This document shows positions 1 through 10,320 of a stretch of 64,000 nt of DNA, piece by piece. This DNA comes from Candidatus Stahliibacteriota bacterium (GTDB lineage Bacteria; Hydrothermota; Tepidihabitantia; B3-TA06): NCBI GenBank assembly GCA_004375895.1, contig SOJW01000040.1, forward strand, positions 16,616-80,615, given 5' to 3'. Position numbers and translations under genes: made by a program. A model generated the notes under the pieces. The model was not told the origin of the DNA, ran no database searches, and saw nothing but the letters and a program-made list of their open reading frames with translations. The stretch's first letter is position 1, and every line of letters starts with the position of its first letter.

Positions 1-169
1 GCTTCCCATCCAGTTTCCCGTAGAGAAAAAGCTGATCTTTATTGCCCTTACGGGGACAAAGCTCTCCCTTGATTTCCACCTCGGCGCCTTCTATCTTCCC
101 CATAAGGCTTTCACCCGGATTTGAAAACAGCTCCTTAAAGTAACGAATAATTACAGGCTCTTCCGCCAA
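1..169 (-). CDS. partial hypothetical protein running off the left edge (LAEEPVIIRYFKELFSNPGESLMGKIEGAEVEIKGELCPRKGNKDQLFLYGKLDGK...)
   Basis: open frame to the edge; candidate TTG start immediately after the upstream gene's stop. Confidence 0.4.
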   Translation of the reverse strand, partial: MAEEPVIIRYFKELFSNPGESLMGKIEGAEVEIKGELCPRKGNKDQLFLYGKLDGK

Positions 170-170
170 C

Positions 171-1499
171 TCAGCCCCCTGTAAGGGTCGGCAGTTCGGC
201 TATCTCCTCAAGTATCTGGCTCATCGTAGAGGCAAAGAGCTCAACCTCTTCAAGCGTATTGTAGAGATAGAAAGAGGCACGGAAGAGTGTGGGACGAAAA
301 CCCGGCCAGATGCTGTCAAACTGGGGCTCGTGTGCGTGATACCAGGAGTGGACGCAGAAGGTTCCCTTACGGATCATGATGTTGGCTCTCCCGTCAAGCT
401 TCTCGTCAATGTCAGGTTCGGAATCCGAGAACCGGGTCGCAGGTTTTAGCAGATAGAAGGTGCATATCCCTGAACGTTCCCCAGGATCGCTGGGGCCAAG
501 GATACGGATCTCGGGAAATTCGGAAAGCTTCGCTGTAAGTGCACGGTTGAGCACCCGTTCATGTTCCGCGATACGCTCAGACCCGACCTCGGCAAGGAAG
601 CGCGCGGCCGCACCTGCGCCGATGATGCCGGCGTAGTTCTGCAAACCGGCCTCGAACTTATAGGGCGAGCGGAAGTAGCGAGGATGTCCAAAGAGATGGG
701 TGTCTTCTACCGTGCCTCCACCAACAAGGAAGGGCTGGATCACCTCTTCATCGTTGAGGATCTCCTTTCGTCCGTACAGCACCCCCACACCCGTAGGTCC
801 GCACATCTTGTGGATAGAGAAGGCGATAAAGTCAACACCCAGTTCTTGCACATTAACCCGTTTGTGCGGCACGCTCTGCGCGGCGTCAAGGAAAACTAAG
901 GCATCAGGATTATGTGCCTTCGTGAGCTTAACTACCTCTTTTATTGTCGCGTCAGGGATAGCGGTTCCGTCAAGGTTAGAGCTGTGACAAAGACTCACCA
1001 TACGCACCTTGCCTTGCTCTTCGTCAAGAATCTTACGGAACTCCTGGAGGCTGAAGCGGCTTTGCTCGTCCGAAGGGATAGGCCGGTGTTTGGCGACGAT
1101 ACCCCGTTCTGCAAGCTTCTGCCATGGGCAGAGGTTTGAGTTGTGCTCCTTGTCGGTGGTTAAAACAACGTCTTCAGGATTCCATCGCAGCGACTGAGCC
1201 ACCAGATTGATCGCCTCGGTGGTGTTCTTGGTGAATACGATCTCCTTGATGCTAGATGCGCCGATAAGCTGTCTTATGGCCTTCCTGGACTCCTCGACCC
1301 CCTTATCCACCTGGGCAGCGAACCAGTGGGTGCTGCGCTCGCCACAAGCCGGATATCGGTTGTAGTAATCAAGGATAGCATCAATAACCGGCTGAGGTTT
1401 AAGCGTCATGCAGGCGTTGTCGAAATAGATCGGCGGTAGCCCTCCTCGCTCCTGATTTAAGGATGGAAACAGATTCCGGTAATCTTTGAGTTCAGACAT
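171..1499 (-). CDS. cysteine desulfurase / class V aminotransferase (SufS/CsdA-like)
   Basis: YFDNACMTLKP N-terminus, FSIHKMCGPTGVGVLYG PLP-lysine motif, 442 aa. Confidence 0.85.
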   Translation of the reverse strand: MSELKDYRNLFPSLNQERGGLPPIYFDNACMTLKPQPVIDAILDYYNRYPACGERSTHWFAAQVDKGVEESRKAIRQLIGASSIKEIVFTKNTTEAINLVAQSLRWNPEDVVLTTDKEHNSNLCPWQKLAERGIVAKHRPIPSDEQSRFSLQEFRKILDEEQGKVRMVSLCHSSNLDGTAIPDATIKEVVKLTKAHNPDALVFLDAAQSVPHKRVNVQELGVDFIAFSIHKMCGPTGVGVLYGRKEILNDEEVIQPFLVGGGTVEDTHLFGHPRYFRSPYKFEAGLQNYAGIIGAGAAARFLAEVGSERIAEHERVLNRALTAKLSEFPEIRILGPSDPGERSGICTFYLLKPATRFSDSEPDIDEKLDGRANIMIRKGTFCVHSWYHAHEPQFDSIWPGFRPTLFRASFYLYNTLEEVELFASTMSQILEEIAELPTLTGG

Positions 1500-1505
1500 C
1501 CCCTA

Positions 1506-1533
1506 ATCATAATAAAGATTAGCCGCCTGTCAA
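1506..1533 (-). promoter_or_regulatory. sigma70-like promoter TTGACA-N16-TATGAT, -10 ends 6 nt before the 1499 start codon
   Basis: direct reading. Confidence 0.6.
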
Positions 1534-1590
1534 TTGAGGAGACTTGACATCTTAGGGGGTTGAGTTAGGATAGAGCAAAGGAGGCGACTG

Positions 1591-3282
1591 ATGAAAAAAG
1601 TGGTGTTGATTATGGGAGGGCTGATTTTATGCGGCTCACTTTGGGCAACCGCTCCGATGAGAGAAGGTCCATACCCCAGGGTAGTAATTCCCTCTCCACT
1701 GATGCAGGACACCACAAATCCCTTAAAGCTTCGCTTCAACTACCTTTACGAGTTCGCCCAGATAGCCGGGTTCTGCGCGGATTGGCAGCTTAACGATCCG
1801 GACTCGGCAGATCACGGCGGGATGATAGAGGCGGAGTCGGGAGAACTCTGGGACGTTATCCAGACCGACAACACCCTGGAGGCGATCTGGGTGTGGTGTA
1901 GATATGGTGAGCTGACCGGGGATACCGGTCGCTTTCGTGATAACATCGAGAAGGCGTGGTTCTACTGCGAGAACTATCCGGCATGGGAGGAGGAGGGAGA
2001 TCCAGGCAAAGACTACTACCGCGCTCACAACTGTGCCTGGGGGCTGGCAGCAGAGGAACGCTATCGTGCTGTCTATAACGACGAGGGCTGGACATGGTAC
2101 CGGGATTCATGCGCGGAGTTCATAAAAAGCCATCCTTTGGGAACCACCTGGAACATAGACCGCTTCGTGAAGGGCTGGTGTGCCGGATGGCTCTATCACT
2201 ACGGTGTCCAGATGGATGATGCCGAGGCTCGCGACAGTGCATGTTCTTTTGCGGATACCCTTCTTGGATGGATAGACAATATGACTCCCCGGTATGCACT
2301 CACCGACGAGGCTTGGGCGATGTCTGCTGGAACCGTGGTGTGGGGTATCTCGAACTCGGCTTTTCAGCGCGATACCCTTAGAGGCAAAGAATGGATCGAG
2401 GTAAACGGCCCCTACCTTGACACCTTCCAGGAATGGAAGAAGGTTGACTACTTCTCGTGGGACAACGCCTGGAACGTTGCCTACGCAAACGGGCACGGAG
2501 CGATGTACGATATATCGCACGATGCGACCTACGCACGCCACCACAAGTGGCTGACACATAAATTGCTTTCTTATGACACCGACAATGACGGCGGTATCAT
2601 GGCCACCACCCAGGACGCGGACACCACCGACATGAGCTGGGTCTCGGCCTATCTCTGCATGATGGGGCTGGATCGGTTGATCGAAAAGGTTTGTGACTAT
2701 GATGCAGGCGCGCTGGAACTTGTAGGGATCTGTGATGGAGATCAGATAGAGCCTGGTAGGAGAATGGATCTGGTTGCTGTGGTTTCCAACTACGGCCGAG
2801 CCCTCCTCAGCAACGTAAAGGTAACGCTTTCAGGAGACGCCTGGGGTTCGGCCACCTCTGATCTACCCTTTCTGGGTATGGACACGATAACCCTGGTTAC
2901 AGACTGGCTTGTGCCTGATTCTGCTGTTCTCACCCTGGCCCTGTCTCATCCCCAGGACGAAGATCACGCTAACGACACATTAATCGTAAGCTTGAACAAA
3001 GCGGCAGGTGTGCTGGAAAAGCAAATCGCTTCTCTCCCCCTACGTTTGGAGGTTAAAAGCTTGACGAATTCTTCATGCCGCATCAGTTACGCCTTTCCAT
3101 ACGGAAGCAAAGGAAAGCTTGTGCTATACGACGTCCTAGGTAGCCGCATAAAGCAAGAGCACCTGAAAGATCCTGAAGGACAACTCATGTGGGATCTCTC
3201 GGATGTATCGCCAGGCGTCTACTTCCTACATCTCAAGGTTGGTGAAAGAACTACCTGCGAGCGGTTTATCCTTTTGCGTTGA
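1591..3282 (+). CDS. secreted protein with T9SS-like C-terminal sorting/FlgD-like domain
   Basis: signal peptide; C-terminus LVLYDVLGSRI...WDLSDVSPGVYFLHLKVGERTTCERFILLR; RBS aaaggagg. Confidence 0.75.
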   Translation: MKKVVLIMGGLILCGSLWATAPMREGPYPRVVIPSPLMQDTTNPLKLRFNYLYEFAQIAGFCADWQLNDPDSADHGGMIEAESGELWDVIQTDNTLEAIWVWCRYGELTGDTGRFRDNIEKAWFYCENYPAWEEEGDPGKDYYRAHNCAWGLAAEERYRAVYNDEGWTWYRDSCAEFIKSHPLGTTWNIDRFVKGWCAGWLYHYGVQMDDAEARDSACSFADTLLGWIDNMTPRYALTDEAWAMSAGTVVWGISNSAFQRDTLRGKEWIEVNGPYLDTFQEWKKVDYFSWDNAWNVAYANGHGAMYDISHDATYARHHKWLTHKLLSYDTDNDGGIMATTQDADTTDMSWVSAYLCMMGLDRLIEKVCDYDAGALELVGICDGDQIEPGRRMDLVAVVSNYGRALLSNVKVTLSGDAWGSATSDLPFLGMDTITLVTDWLVPDSAVLTLALSHPQDEDHANDTLIVSLNKAAGVLEKQIASLPLRLEVKSLTNSSCRISYAFPYGSKGKLVLYDVLGSRIKQEHLKDPEGQLMWDLSDVSPGVYFLHLKVGERTTCERFILLR

Positions 3283-3613
3283 ACTCCTGCCACGCGGGAA
3301 GGATGACTTTGTAGTAATAGTCTTCGGCCAAGCGTTTACGGTCGAAGCGCTCACCCACTTTTCTTGCCTGCTTTGACATCGCACGTAATCGAGCCGGATT
3401 TCTTAATAGAGCTGCAGTCTCTTCGGCTAGTCGTTTAGGGTCTTGATCCATTATTCCAGCACCATTGCCTACAATCAATTTACCACTTTCTATATAAAAC
3501 TCAGGATACATCAATCCAATTACTGGAAGTCCAGCAGCTAAGTATTCATGCTCTTTTGCTCCAACCGCTCCTATGCAAGTTGTACACCGCTGAATGAGAG
3601 AGTTGAAACACAA
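3266..3613 (-). pseudogene. 5'-truncated glycosyltransferase remnant (C-terminal part only)
   Basis: matches the C-terminus of the 5097..6407 GT (EYLAAGLPVxGL...DRKRLAExYYYxVILPAWxEFNA); the N-terminal domain is absent. Confidence 0.75.
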
Positions 3614-3671
3614 CCCGAAAACAAGTTTGTTATGAAACTGTTAAACAAAACAGCGTTGCGTAAGCCTTTAG

Positions 3672-3699
3672 TTGACTTACACCTACCGTTCAGTATAAT
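3672..3699 (+). promoter_or_regulatory. promoter TTGACT-N16-TATAAT, 5 nt before the GTG start at 3705
   Basis: direct reading. Confidence 0.7.
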
Positions 3700-3704
3700 A
3701 CTTT

Positions 3705-4913
3705 GTGGTTAAACCTTTAAGACTAGGCGTTTTCCTTGATCACAGCCATCTAAGTGACGGGCGCTTTACCGTAACGCAAGATGAAGCTTTAAAGTTCATA
3801 GAAGGTTTGAACCTAGCTGAATCTATTACACAGGCAGTTTCGATAATCCCTGTTGAAAAATTAGATCCGGAAAAGTACAATATAGTCCTCGAGCAAAGAG
3901 GCGTAACTGTGATCCCTTTACCAAGTTGGAGAAACGCTGCCGAAAACGTTCTGTCTTTGTTTTGTGACTTCAGATCTCATTTTGCTAAAGCTCGTTTATT
4001 CGTAGAGAACTGTGACGTAATTTGGTTAAGAATTCCCTCGATGATTGGTCTGTTCTTTTGGTGGGTTGCGAGAAAAAAACGAAAACCACTAATTCTTCAT
4101 GTGGTCAGCAACCTCCTTCTAGCGTCGAAACGATCTAAATATAAAGGGATAGTAAAAGTTTTAGCTCATTTGTTTTTTTTAATTTATCATCTAGCTGTTA
4201 AAATAATGACTCGTTATGGCCTTGTATTAACAGCCGGGGAAGAATTGAAGAGACTTTACTCGAATCCGTTACATCCCGCATTTTCAATAGACGACATTCT
4301 TATCAAGGAGAAGGATCTACAATCTGTAAAGAAAAAGAGCGGACAAGCGAAGGAAATACTATTTGTGGGAAGGTTTGCTTACGGTAAAGGGATAGATATT
4401 TTAATAGATGCAGTTGGAAATCTAAAATCTGAGTTTCCTGAAATACGTCTTGCGATGGCAGGGGATGGTATTTTATTGGAGGAGATGCGTCAACGAGTAG
4501 CGACGCAAGGGTTGAATAAGCACGTGAAAATCCTGGGGTTCGTCTCCGCGAGCGGGCCGCTACAAGAGCTTTACAAAAAAACCGATATCGCTGTACTACC
4601 ATCTGATAGTTATCCTGAAGGATTCCCAAGGGTAATTTTAGAGCTTTGGTCAGCCGGGTTACCTCTCATTGCAACTCGTCTAGCCGGGATACCTTATCGG
4701 GTTAAAGATGGCGTCAACGGTTTACTCGTTACCCCAGGGAATCTCAAAGAGTTAACTGATGCAATACGCAAGTTGATTGTCGATGCGGATTTACGACATC
4801 GACTTGCGGAGGGTGGTTCTCGGACTGTAAAAAGATTTACCTTTGAACATCAGGTAGATATTATCAAAAGACTCGTAAAGAGATATTATCCGGGGATCTA
4901 CGATCCTGTTTAA
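3705..4913 (+). CDS. glycosyltransferase family 4
   Basis: EILFVGRFAYGKGIDILIDAV, SYPEGFPRVILELWSAGLPLIATRLAGIP. Confidence 0.85.
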   Translation: MVKPLRLGVFLDHSHLSDGRFTVTQDEALKFIEGLNLAESITQAVSIIPVEKLDPEKYNIVLEQRGVTVIPLPSWRNAAENVLSLFCDFRSHFAKARLFVENCDVIWLRIPSMIGLFFWWVARKKRKPLILHVVSNLLLASKRSKYKGIVKVLAHLFFLIYHLAVKIMTRYGLVLTAGEELKRLYSNPLHPAFSIDDILIKEKDLQSVKKKSGQAKEILFVGRFAYGKGIDILIDAVGNLKSEFPEIRLAMAGDGILLEEMRQRVATQGLNKHVKILGFVSASGPLQELYKKTDIAVLPSDSYPEGFPRVILELWSAGLPLIATRLAGIPYRVKDGVNGLLVTPGNLKELTDAIRKLIVDADLRHRLAEGGSRTVKRFTFEHQVDIIKRLVKRYYPGIYDPV

Positions 4914-5096
4914 ACCAACACGCTACTTCAGGTTGAGATGCAGAACGAGTATGTTGCTTTAACCGGTAAAAATATCACCATGCTTAGTGGGTTTTAGGAA
5001 GTGGGAGAAGCGCTGACCTGCAGAGAGAACCTGAATCCTGATATATCCAGTCGCCCGGCGGCGTTTGCTTTATAAGGCCTGTGATTGGCTACTCGG

Positions 5097-6407
5097 CTAA
5101 AAATCAGAGATAGATTGTCTTGCGTTGAATTCCCTCCACGCAGGAAGGATTACATTGTAGTAGTATTCTTCGGCAAGACGCTTTCGGTCGAAACGCATAC
5201 CCACTTCCCGGGCCCGTTTGGACATCTCGCGGAGCCGGGCAGGGTCTTTTAATAGGTCCACAGTCTTGCGAGCAAGACTTTCTGGATCAGGATCTATGAT
5301 GCCTGCACCATTATCAAGTATCAAACGTTTGGTTTCAACGTAAAAACCAGGATCAAGCAAACCAACGACCGGTAAACCCGCTGCAAGATATTCGTAGTCT
5401 TTCGCGCTAGCCACTCCTTTATGGCTATATACTTCAGGAAATAGGGAATCAATTCCTAATCTCGCTTTTCCAAGATAGTCCGGAATCTGCCGTAAAGAAG
5501 TCATCCTTTCAAATTCTACGTTCTTACTTAAATCAAACTGTCTTAGACCAAGAATAAACTGACTTCCTAACGCCGTCTCAAGAATATCCGAAAGAAAGAG
5601 TAATTTCAGTCTGGGATAAATATCCCTGAGGCAGTGTAAAAACTTAAGCATTAAGACTGGATTTCTTACGGGTATTAATGTTCCTGAGTAAACAAGGTCA
5701 AACTCCTTCTTCACCCGAAGCGCCTTTTCGAAAAGCCTCACATCGCTTCCGTTAGGGATCAAAAAGATTGGCTTTCGCCGATAGCTGAGGGTTTTTATCA
5801 ACTCCTTCCGTAACCAATCGGTCACTGTTGCAATTCGTGACGCTTTGCAGAAAAGATGGTAAGAAACGAATCGCATAGAAAGGTTAAAGATGCGACGCAC
5901 AAAAGAGCCTTCTTTGAGCGGGAACATCGCAGCAGGTAAGTCCCGTATATCAACAACCAGCGGGCATCCCAGACGACGGGATAAGAGATAGCCTTCCAGT
6001 ATCTGCCATGTTGGTGGAAAACTTGCAAAAATAACGTCCACCTTCAAGCCTCGCACGAGGTGCAGCAACTTCGGGAATCTAGAGGGAAGCTTCAGAAAAT
6101 CCATGCGTGGTCCAGTAAGAGGAAATGCTATTCGAGAGTAACCCTCGTCGGAGTTCCCAGACTTATGTGTAACTACTGTCACATAAGCGAGGTTGCTCCA
6201 ATATCTCGCCAGAGAGTGAATGCGTGAGGATGCTGCCTTGTGGCTGGGGGGGAAATGTTTCTGCTCTACCAGGATGAGGATGTGAGGCTTACCCTTGTCT
6301 TCGCCAACCAAATCTTTGGGGATTCGAGAGAATGGTGTTCCTTTCGAAGCAGAGAGAGCGTACTCGGACATGGCAAGAATTGTATCCCTATCGATAACCA
6401 TTGTCAA
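5097..6407 (-). CDS. glycosyltransferase family 4
   Basis: GT-B architecture; KDYEYLAAGLPVVGL. Confidence 0.8.
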   Translation of the reverse strand: MTMVIDRDTILAMSEYALSASKGTPFSRIPKDLVGEDKGKPHILILVEQKHFPPSHKAASSRIHSLARYWSNLAYVTVVTHKSGNSDEGYSRIAFPLTGPRMDFLKLPSRFPKLLHLVRGLKVDVIFASFPPTWQILEGYLLSRRLGCPLVVDIRDLPAAMFPLKEGSFVRRIFNLSMRFVSYHLFCKASRIATVTDWLRKELIKTLSYRRKPIFLIPNGSDVRLFEKALRVKKEFDLVYSGTLIPVRNPVLMLKFLHCLRDIYPRLKLLFLSDILETALGSQFILGLRQFDLSKNVEFERMTSLRQIPDYLGKARLGIDSLFPEVYSHKGVASAKDYEYLAAGLPVVGLLDPGFYVETKRLILDNGAGIIDPDPESLARKTVDLLKDPARLREMSKRAREVGMRFDRKRLAEEYYYNVILPAWREFNARQSISDF

Positions 6408-6419
6408 TTTTTGAGATCT

Positions 6420-7916
6420 TCAGCTTTTGTTCCTGTTGCGCCTGAGCAGCTTGAGAATGAAATTGCGTTCAGAGGGCAGCAGAAATCCGAGAAGGAAAAG
6501 GATCCCCAGGTAAGCCGCACTCCCCAGACCAAGCTTTAAAAGAAACCCTACCAGCGGAGAGGAAACATGCCAGAAGTAAGAAGCAGCGGTTATCCCTGCA
6601 GATATTAAGGCGATGAGAACAATCCTTTTTGTCTCAAAGGGTATTTTCATTAGACGACGGCTGAAAAAGAACATTGACAAGGCCATCGCCCCATAGGAGG
6701 CGGCGGAAGCGATGGCCGCTCCCAAAAGCCCTATACGTGGCAGCAAAATCACGTTGGCCCCTACCGCTACACCCGCTCCAATAAACGTAACCAGCGTAAA
6801 GTAAATTGTCTTCCGTTGAAGATGGCAGGCGGTACCAAGAATAAAGTAGACCGCATAGAGACAAACCCCAAGAACCAGGAGAGGAACAAGAGGAGCACCC
6901 TGCCAGTACTCGGGGCGCTTTGCAATGAGACGTAGTATCTCGGAGGCCGCTCCCCCAAGTATCACAAGAGCCCATCCCGCGAGGAAAAGAAAGTAAGTCA
7001 AGACACGTGAGATTATATCCGGAAGGTCAGGTTGCTCCTTGACGGAAAATGCGTAAGGCAACCACGCCAAGGAAAGGGGAACGACTAAAATAAAAGATAC
7101 AATGTTGTGAAAATTTAAGGCAAATGCGAAGATACCCACATCTGTATGAGTAAGATAGAGTGGGATGAAGAGAAGTCGATCCAACATCCCTCTTCCCCAG
7201 AAGAAAAGAGAGGTAGGGATCAGGGGCAAAGAGTAAGCCAGCATACTCTTTAAGCTTGCAAAAGAAAATTTAATCCCTCGAGAATAGATATAGACAAAAG
7301 CTGAAGTAACGAGAAGAACAGGCACAACAAGCAAAACATCTACCTCATAAAGCCCCTGTAGCCCTCGTCCGAGAACCACGAGAAAAACGATGGTCAGAGC
7401 CACGCGCACAAGGCTGGTGGAGATAGTAAAAATACTGTACATCCCCGGTCGTTTTTCACTGCGCAGCAAGGCAAGAAAAATTAAAACCGCAGGATTGCCC
7501 ACCGTATAGATCCCGAACAGACGCAGGATCGACCTCAACTCCGCTGACTCAAGCCCCATTATTCTCTGAACGATGGAAGAATGAGACAGAAGTGGTGCAA
7601 AAACAAGAAGCAAACCGCCAAACAGCAATGAAGCCACTAAGGTGTAGGTAAACGCCGTGGAGACAAGCCGTCGGCGCTCCTCTTCACTCGTAGCCTTGTA
7701 GTAATCGGCGATCACAGCCTGGTTGAGTGCAAACAGAATAATTATCTGCAGAAATCTGTAAAAAGCTGTGGTGATGGAACGCACTCCGTAAAGATCTGCC
7801 GCAAGGTACGCTACATAAAGAGGAGCAAGCAAAACGCGAATGATCTGGTTGCTGGCGTTGCCTATCCCGTAGATCAGTGTATCTTTGGAGAGAAGTTTTA
7901 GATCACTAAGTTTCAT
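6420..7916 (-). CDS. polysaccharide flippase (Wzx/MATE-like oligosaccharide transporter)
   Basis: about 12-14 hydrophobic segments; start at MKLSDL gives ATGA overlap with wecB. Confidence 0.85.
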   Translation of the reverse strand: MKLSDLKLLSKDTLIYGIGNASNQIIRVLLAPLYVAYLAADLYGVRSITTAFYRFLQIIILFALNQAVIADYYKATSEEERRRLVSTAFTYTLVASLLFGGLLLVFAPLLSHSSIVQRIMGLESAELRSILRLFGIYTVGNPAVLIFLALLRSEKRPGMYSIFTISTSLVRVALTIVFLVVLGRGLQGLYEVDVLLVVPVLLVTSAFVYIYSRGIKFSFASLKSMLAYSLPLIPTSLFFWGRGMLDRLLFIPLYLTHTDVGIFAFALNFHNIVSFILVVPLSLAWLPYAFSVKEQPDLPDIISRVLTYFLFLAGWALVILGGAASEILRLIAKRPEYWQGAPLVPLLVLGVCLYAVYFILGTACHLQRKTIYFTLVTFIGAGVAVGANVILLPRIGLLGAAIASAASYGAMALSMFFFSRRLMKIPFETKRIVLIALISAGITAASYFWHVSSPLVGFLLKLGLGSAAYLGILFLLGFLLPSERNFILKLLRRNRNKS

Positions 7917-9022
7917 GCAGCTTGATTTTCTAAGAAGCCAAGCATCTCGCGGCACATGCATTCTGCCGCCCTGCCGCCGCCGAAACTTTCGATATCCGGA
8001 GATTGTGTTGGGATCGTTTCTTCCCTAATTCCCTCAAGTATCCGTTCCGGATCGATCCCCACGAGGCGATTCCACCTATCCTTTAAGGTCTCGGGCCACT
8101 CGGTCTCCTCCCGAAGCGTAAGACAGGGACGGGAAAGGAAGTATGCTTCGCGCTGCACGCCGCCAGAATCCGTAAGGATCAAGGAAGCATGTTCCTCCAG
8201 CAAAAGCATATCGAGATACGGCAAAGGGGCGATGATATCGATATGGTCGAGTTCGCTACTGGAAAGCTTCTTCAGGGTCTTGGCCGTCCGGGGATGGCAG
8301 GGAAAAATGATACGGGGGTGATTGTCGTGAGCGAGACACTTAATGACCCTTCTCAGGCAGTGCTCCTCGTCGACGTTCGCGGGACGATGCATCGTGAGGA
8401 GCCAGAAAGGTTCTTCTTCGATATCCAATTTCTTAAGGATGTTGGACTTTTCGCGAGCTATAGGGAGGAAGTGCTGGAGGGTATCCAGAAGAATGTCCCC
8501 GGTGTGAATCACCTCCTCGATCCGTCCTTCGCTTTTAAGATTGGCGACCGCGGTAGGGGTTGGACAGAACAAAATTTCCGAAACCGCATCGGTTACTATG
8601 CGATTTATTTCTTCCGGCATCCGGCGGTTGAAGCTGCGCAGCCCTGACTCCACATGAGCTACCGGAATGTGGAGCTTTACCGCGGCTAAGGCTCCGGCGA
8701 GCGTTGAGTTGGTGTCGCCGTAAACTATGACCAGATCAGGCTTCTCATCCATAAGCACCTTCTCAATCCCAATCATCGCATCGCCGGTCTGACGGGCGTG
8801 GGTTCCTGAACCTACCCCAAGATCGAAGTCAGGACGGTAGTTGAGTTCGTCGAAGAAGACCTGGGCCATGTCAGGACTGTAGTGCTGACCTGTGTGAAGC
8901 TGCAGGTGTTTTATCTCCTGCTTATCTTTGAAGGTCTTGGCAAGCATCGCCGCCTTGATGAACTGGGGACGAGCCCCGACTACCGAGAGGAGCTTTCTCT
9001 GCACTCCAGAACCATCAGGCAT
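7913..9022 (-). CDS. wecB: UDP-N-acetylglucosamine 2-epimerase
   Basis: GARPQFIKAAML, HTGQHYSPDMAQVFF, LTDSGGVQREAYFL. Confidence 0.93.
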   Translation of the reverse strand: MPDGSGVQRKLLSVVGARPQFIKAAMLAKTFKDKQEIKHLQLHTGQHYSPDMAQVFFDELNYRPDFDLGVGSGTHARQTGDAMIGIEKVLMDEKPDLVIVYGDTNSTLAGALAAVKLHIPVAHVESGLRSFNRRMPEEINRIVTDAVSEILFCPTPTAVANLKSEGRIEEVIHTGDILLDTLQHFLPIAREKSNILKKLDIEEEPFWLLTMHRPANVDEEHCLRRVIKCLAHDNHPRIIFPCHPRTAKTLKKLSSSELDHIDIIAPLPYLDMLLLEEHASLILTDSGGVQREAYFLSRPCLTLREETEWPETLKDRWNRLVGIDPERILEGIREETIPTQSPDIESFGGGRAAECMCREMLGFLENQAA

Positions 9023-9027
9023 ATTGA

Positions 9028-9055
9028 ATCATAAAGGGGATTGGTGATATGTCAA
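9028..9055 (-). promoter_or_regulatory. promoter TTGACA-N16-TATGAT, 5 nt before the wecB ATG
   Basis: direct reading. Confidence 0.65.
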
Positions 9056-9080
9056 TACGCACAACTGGGGTGCACCTTCG

Positions 9081-9109
9081 TTGACAGAACACTGGAAGCG
9101 AGGTATTAT
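9081..9109 (+). promoter_or_regulatory. promoter TTGACA-N17-TATTAT, 5 nt before the ATG at 9115
   Basis: direct reading. Confidence 0.7.
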
Positions 9110-9114
9110 CCAGT

Positions 9115-10320
9115 ATGTGGAAATTCTCGCGCTACGTTCTGCGGCAGTACATCGTCCCTCTTGTGTTTGCCTGGGCGGTCCTTACCGGCGTATTCCTTAT
9201 GGACAGGCTGTTTTTGCTCGTTGATCTCATCATCCGTAAAGGGCTGGCTTTGCAACACGTGTTCGAGATACTGCTTTACACCCTGCCCTTTGTCATGGCT
9301 ATGTCTGTCCCCCTTGCCGCCCTTGCAGGAGCGATGATGACCTTTGGCCGATTGGCGCAGGACAACGAGATCCTCGCCTTGCGCTCGGCGGGGGTACGGC
9401 TCTTTTCGGTCTTTGTGCCCATGCTTGGATTTACCGCCCTGCTTGCAGGACTCATGGTGTTCTTCAACCTCTATGTGCTGCCTGAAGCCAACCACCGCGT
9501 AAGGAACATGCTCGCAGACGTCTCAAGCAAGAAGCCAACGGCGCGTCTTGAGGAGGGGCTATTTAACGAAGACTTTCCAGGCTACACCATCTACATTGGT
9601 CGAAAGGACGAGCGCCGCTCCAAGATCTACGATGTGATGGTATATGTAAAGAAGAGCACGGTTCCCACGATGATCACAGCACCACAGGGTAAACTTGAGG
9701 TCACCGCGGATGAACGCTACATGATAATGACTCTCTACGGGAGCGAGATCCATGAACAGGTGGGGGATAACTACCGGCGCATCCAGTCGGACACGCAGGT
9801 AATCAACCTTGAGATAAACACCGAACTTGTAAGGCGGGAACGCAGCAGGCGCTCGGAAAGGGAGATGACACTGCCGATGCTTACAGCGGATATAGACAAA
9901 CATAGAAAGAGGATAGAAGGATACGAAGCAGAACTCGCAGAAGTAGGAAGCAACAAGATTAAACGTGAGGAGCTCGATCGTCGCATAGCCAGCCTGGGGC
10001 GAAGGATCAACCGCCTGCGGGCTGAGATCCACAAATCCATTGCCTTTGCGATTGCGGGAATCATCTTCCTCTGCTTCGGTTCAGCCCTTGGAGGCAAGCT
10101 TCGCCGAGGCGGGATTGGACTTGCGATCGTGTTGAGTCTTATCTTCTTCGCATTCTACTACATCCTTCTCATAGGAGGGGAGAATCTTGCCAAGTCAGGC
10201 AAGCTGACCGCATGGATCGCGATGTGGATGCCTAACCTCATCTTCCTTCCATTCACTGTTGAGATCTTTGGAGAGGTGTTTTTCGAGAGCTCCCTCTTTT
10301 TGTGGAGGCTGCGCAGATGA
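9115..10320 (+). CDS. lptF: LptF/LptG-family permease
   Basis: N-terminal TM block, periplasmic region with coiled coil, C-terminal TM block; paired with the next gene. Confidence 0.85.
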   Translation: MWKFSRYVLRQYIVPLVFAWAVLTGVFLMDRLFLLVDLIIRKGLALQHVFEILLYTLPFVMAMSVPLAALAGAMMTFGRLAQDNEILALRSAGVRLFSVFVPMLGFTALLAGLMVFFNLYVLPEANHRVRNMLADVSSKKPTARLEEGLFNEDFPGYTIYIGRKDERRSKIYDVMVYVKKSTVPTMITAPQGKLEVTADERYMIMTLYGSEIHEQVGDNYRRIQSDTQVINLEINTELVRRERSRRSEREMTLPMLTADIDKHRKRIEGYEAELAEVGSNKIKREELDRRIASLGRRINRLRAEIHKSIAFAIAGIIFLCFGSALGGKLRRGGIGLAIVLSLIFFAFYYILLIGGENLAKSGKLTAWIAMWMPNLIFLPFTVEIFGEVFFESSLFLWRLRR

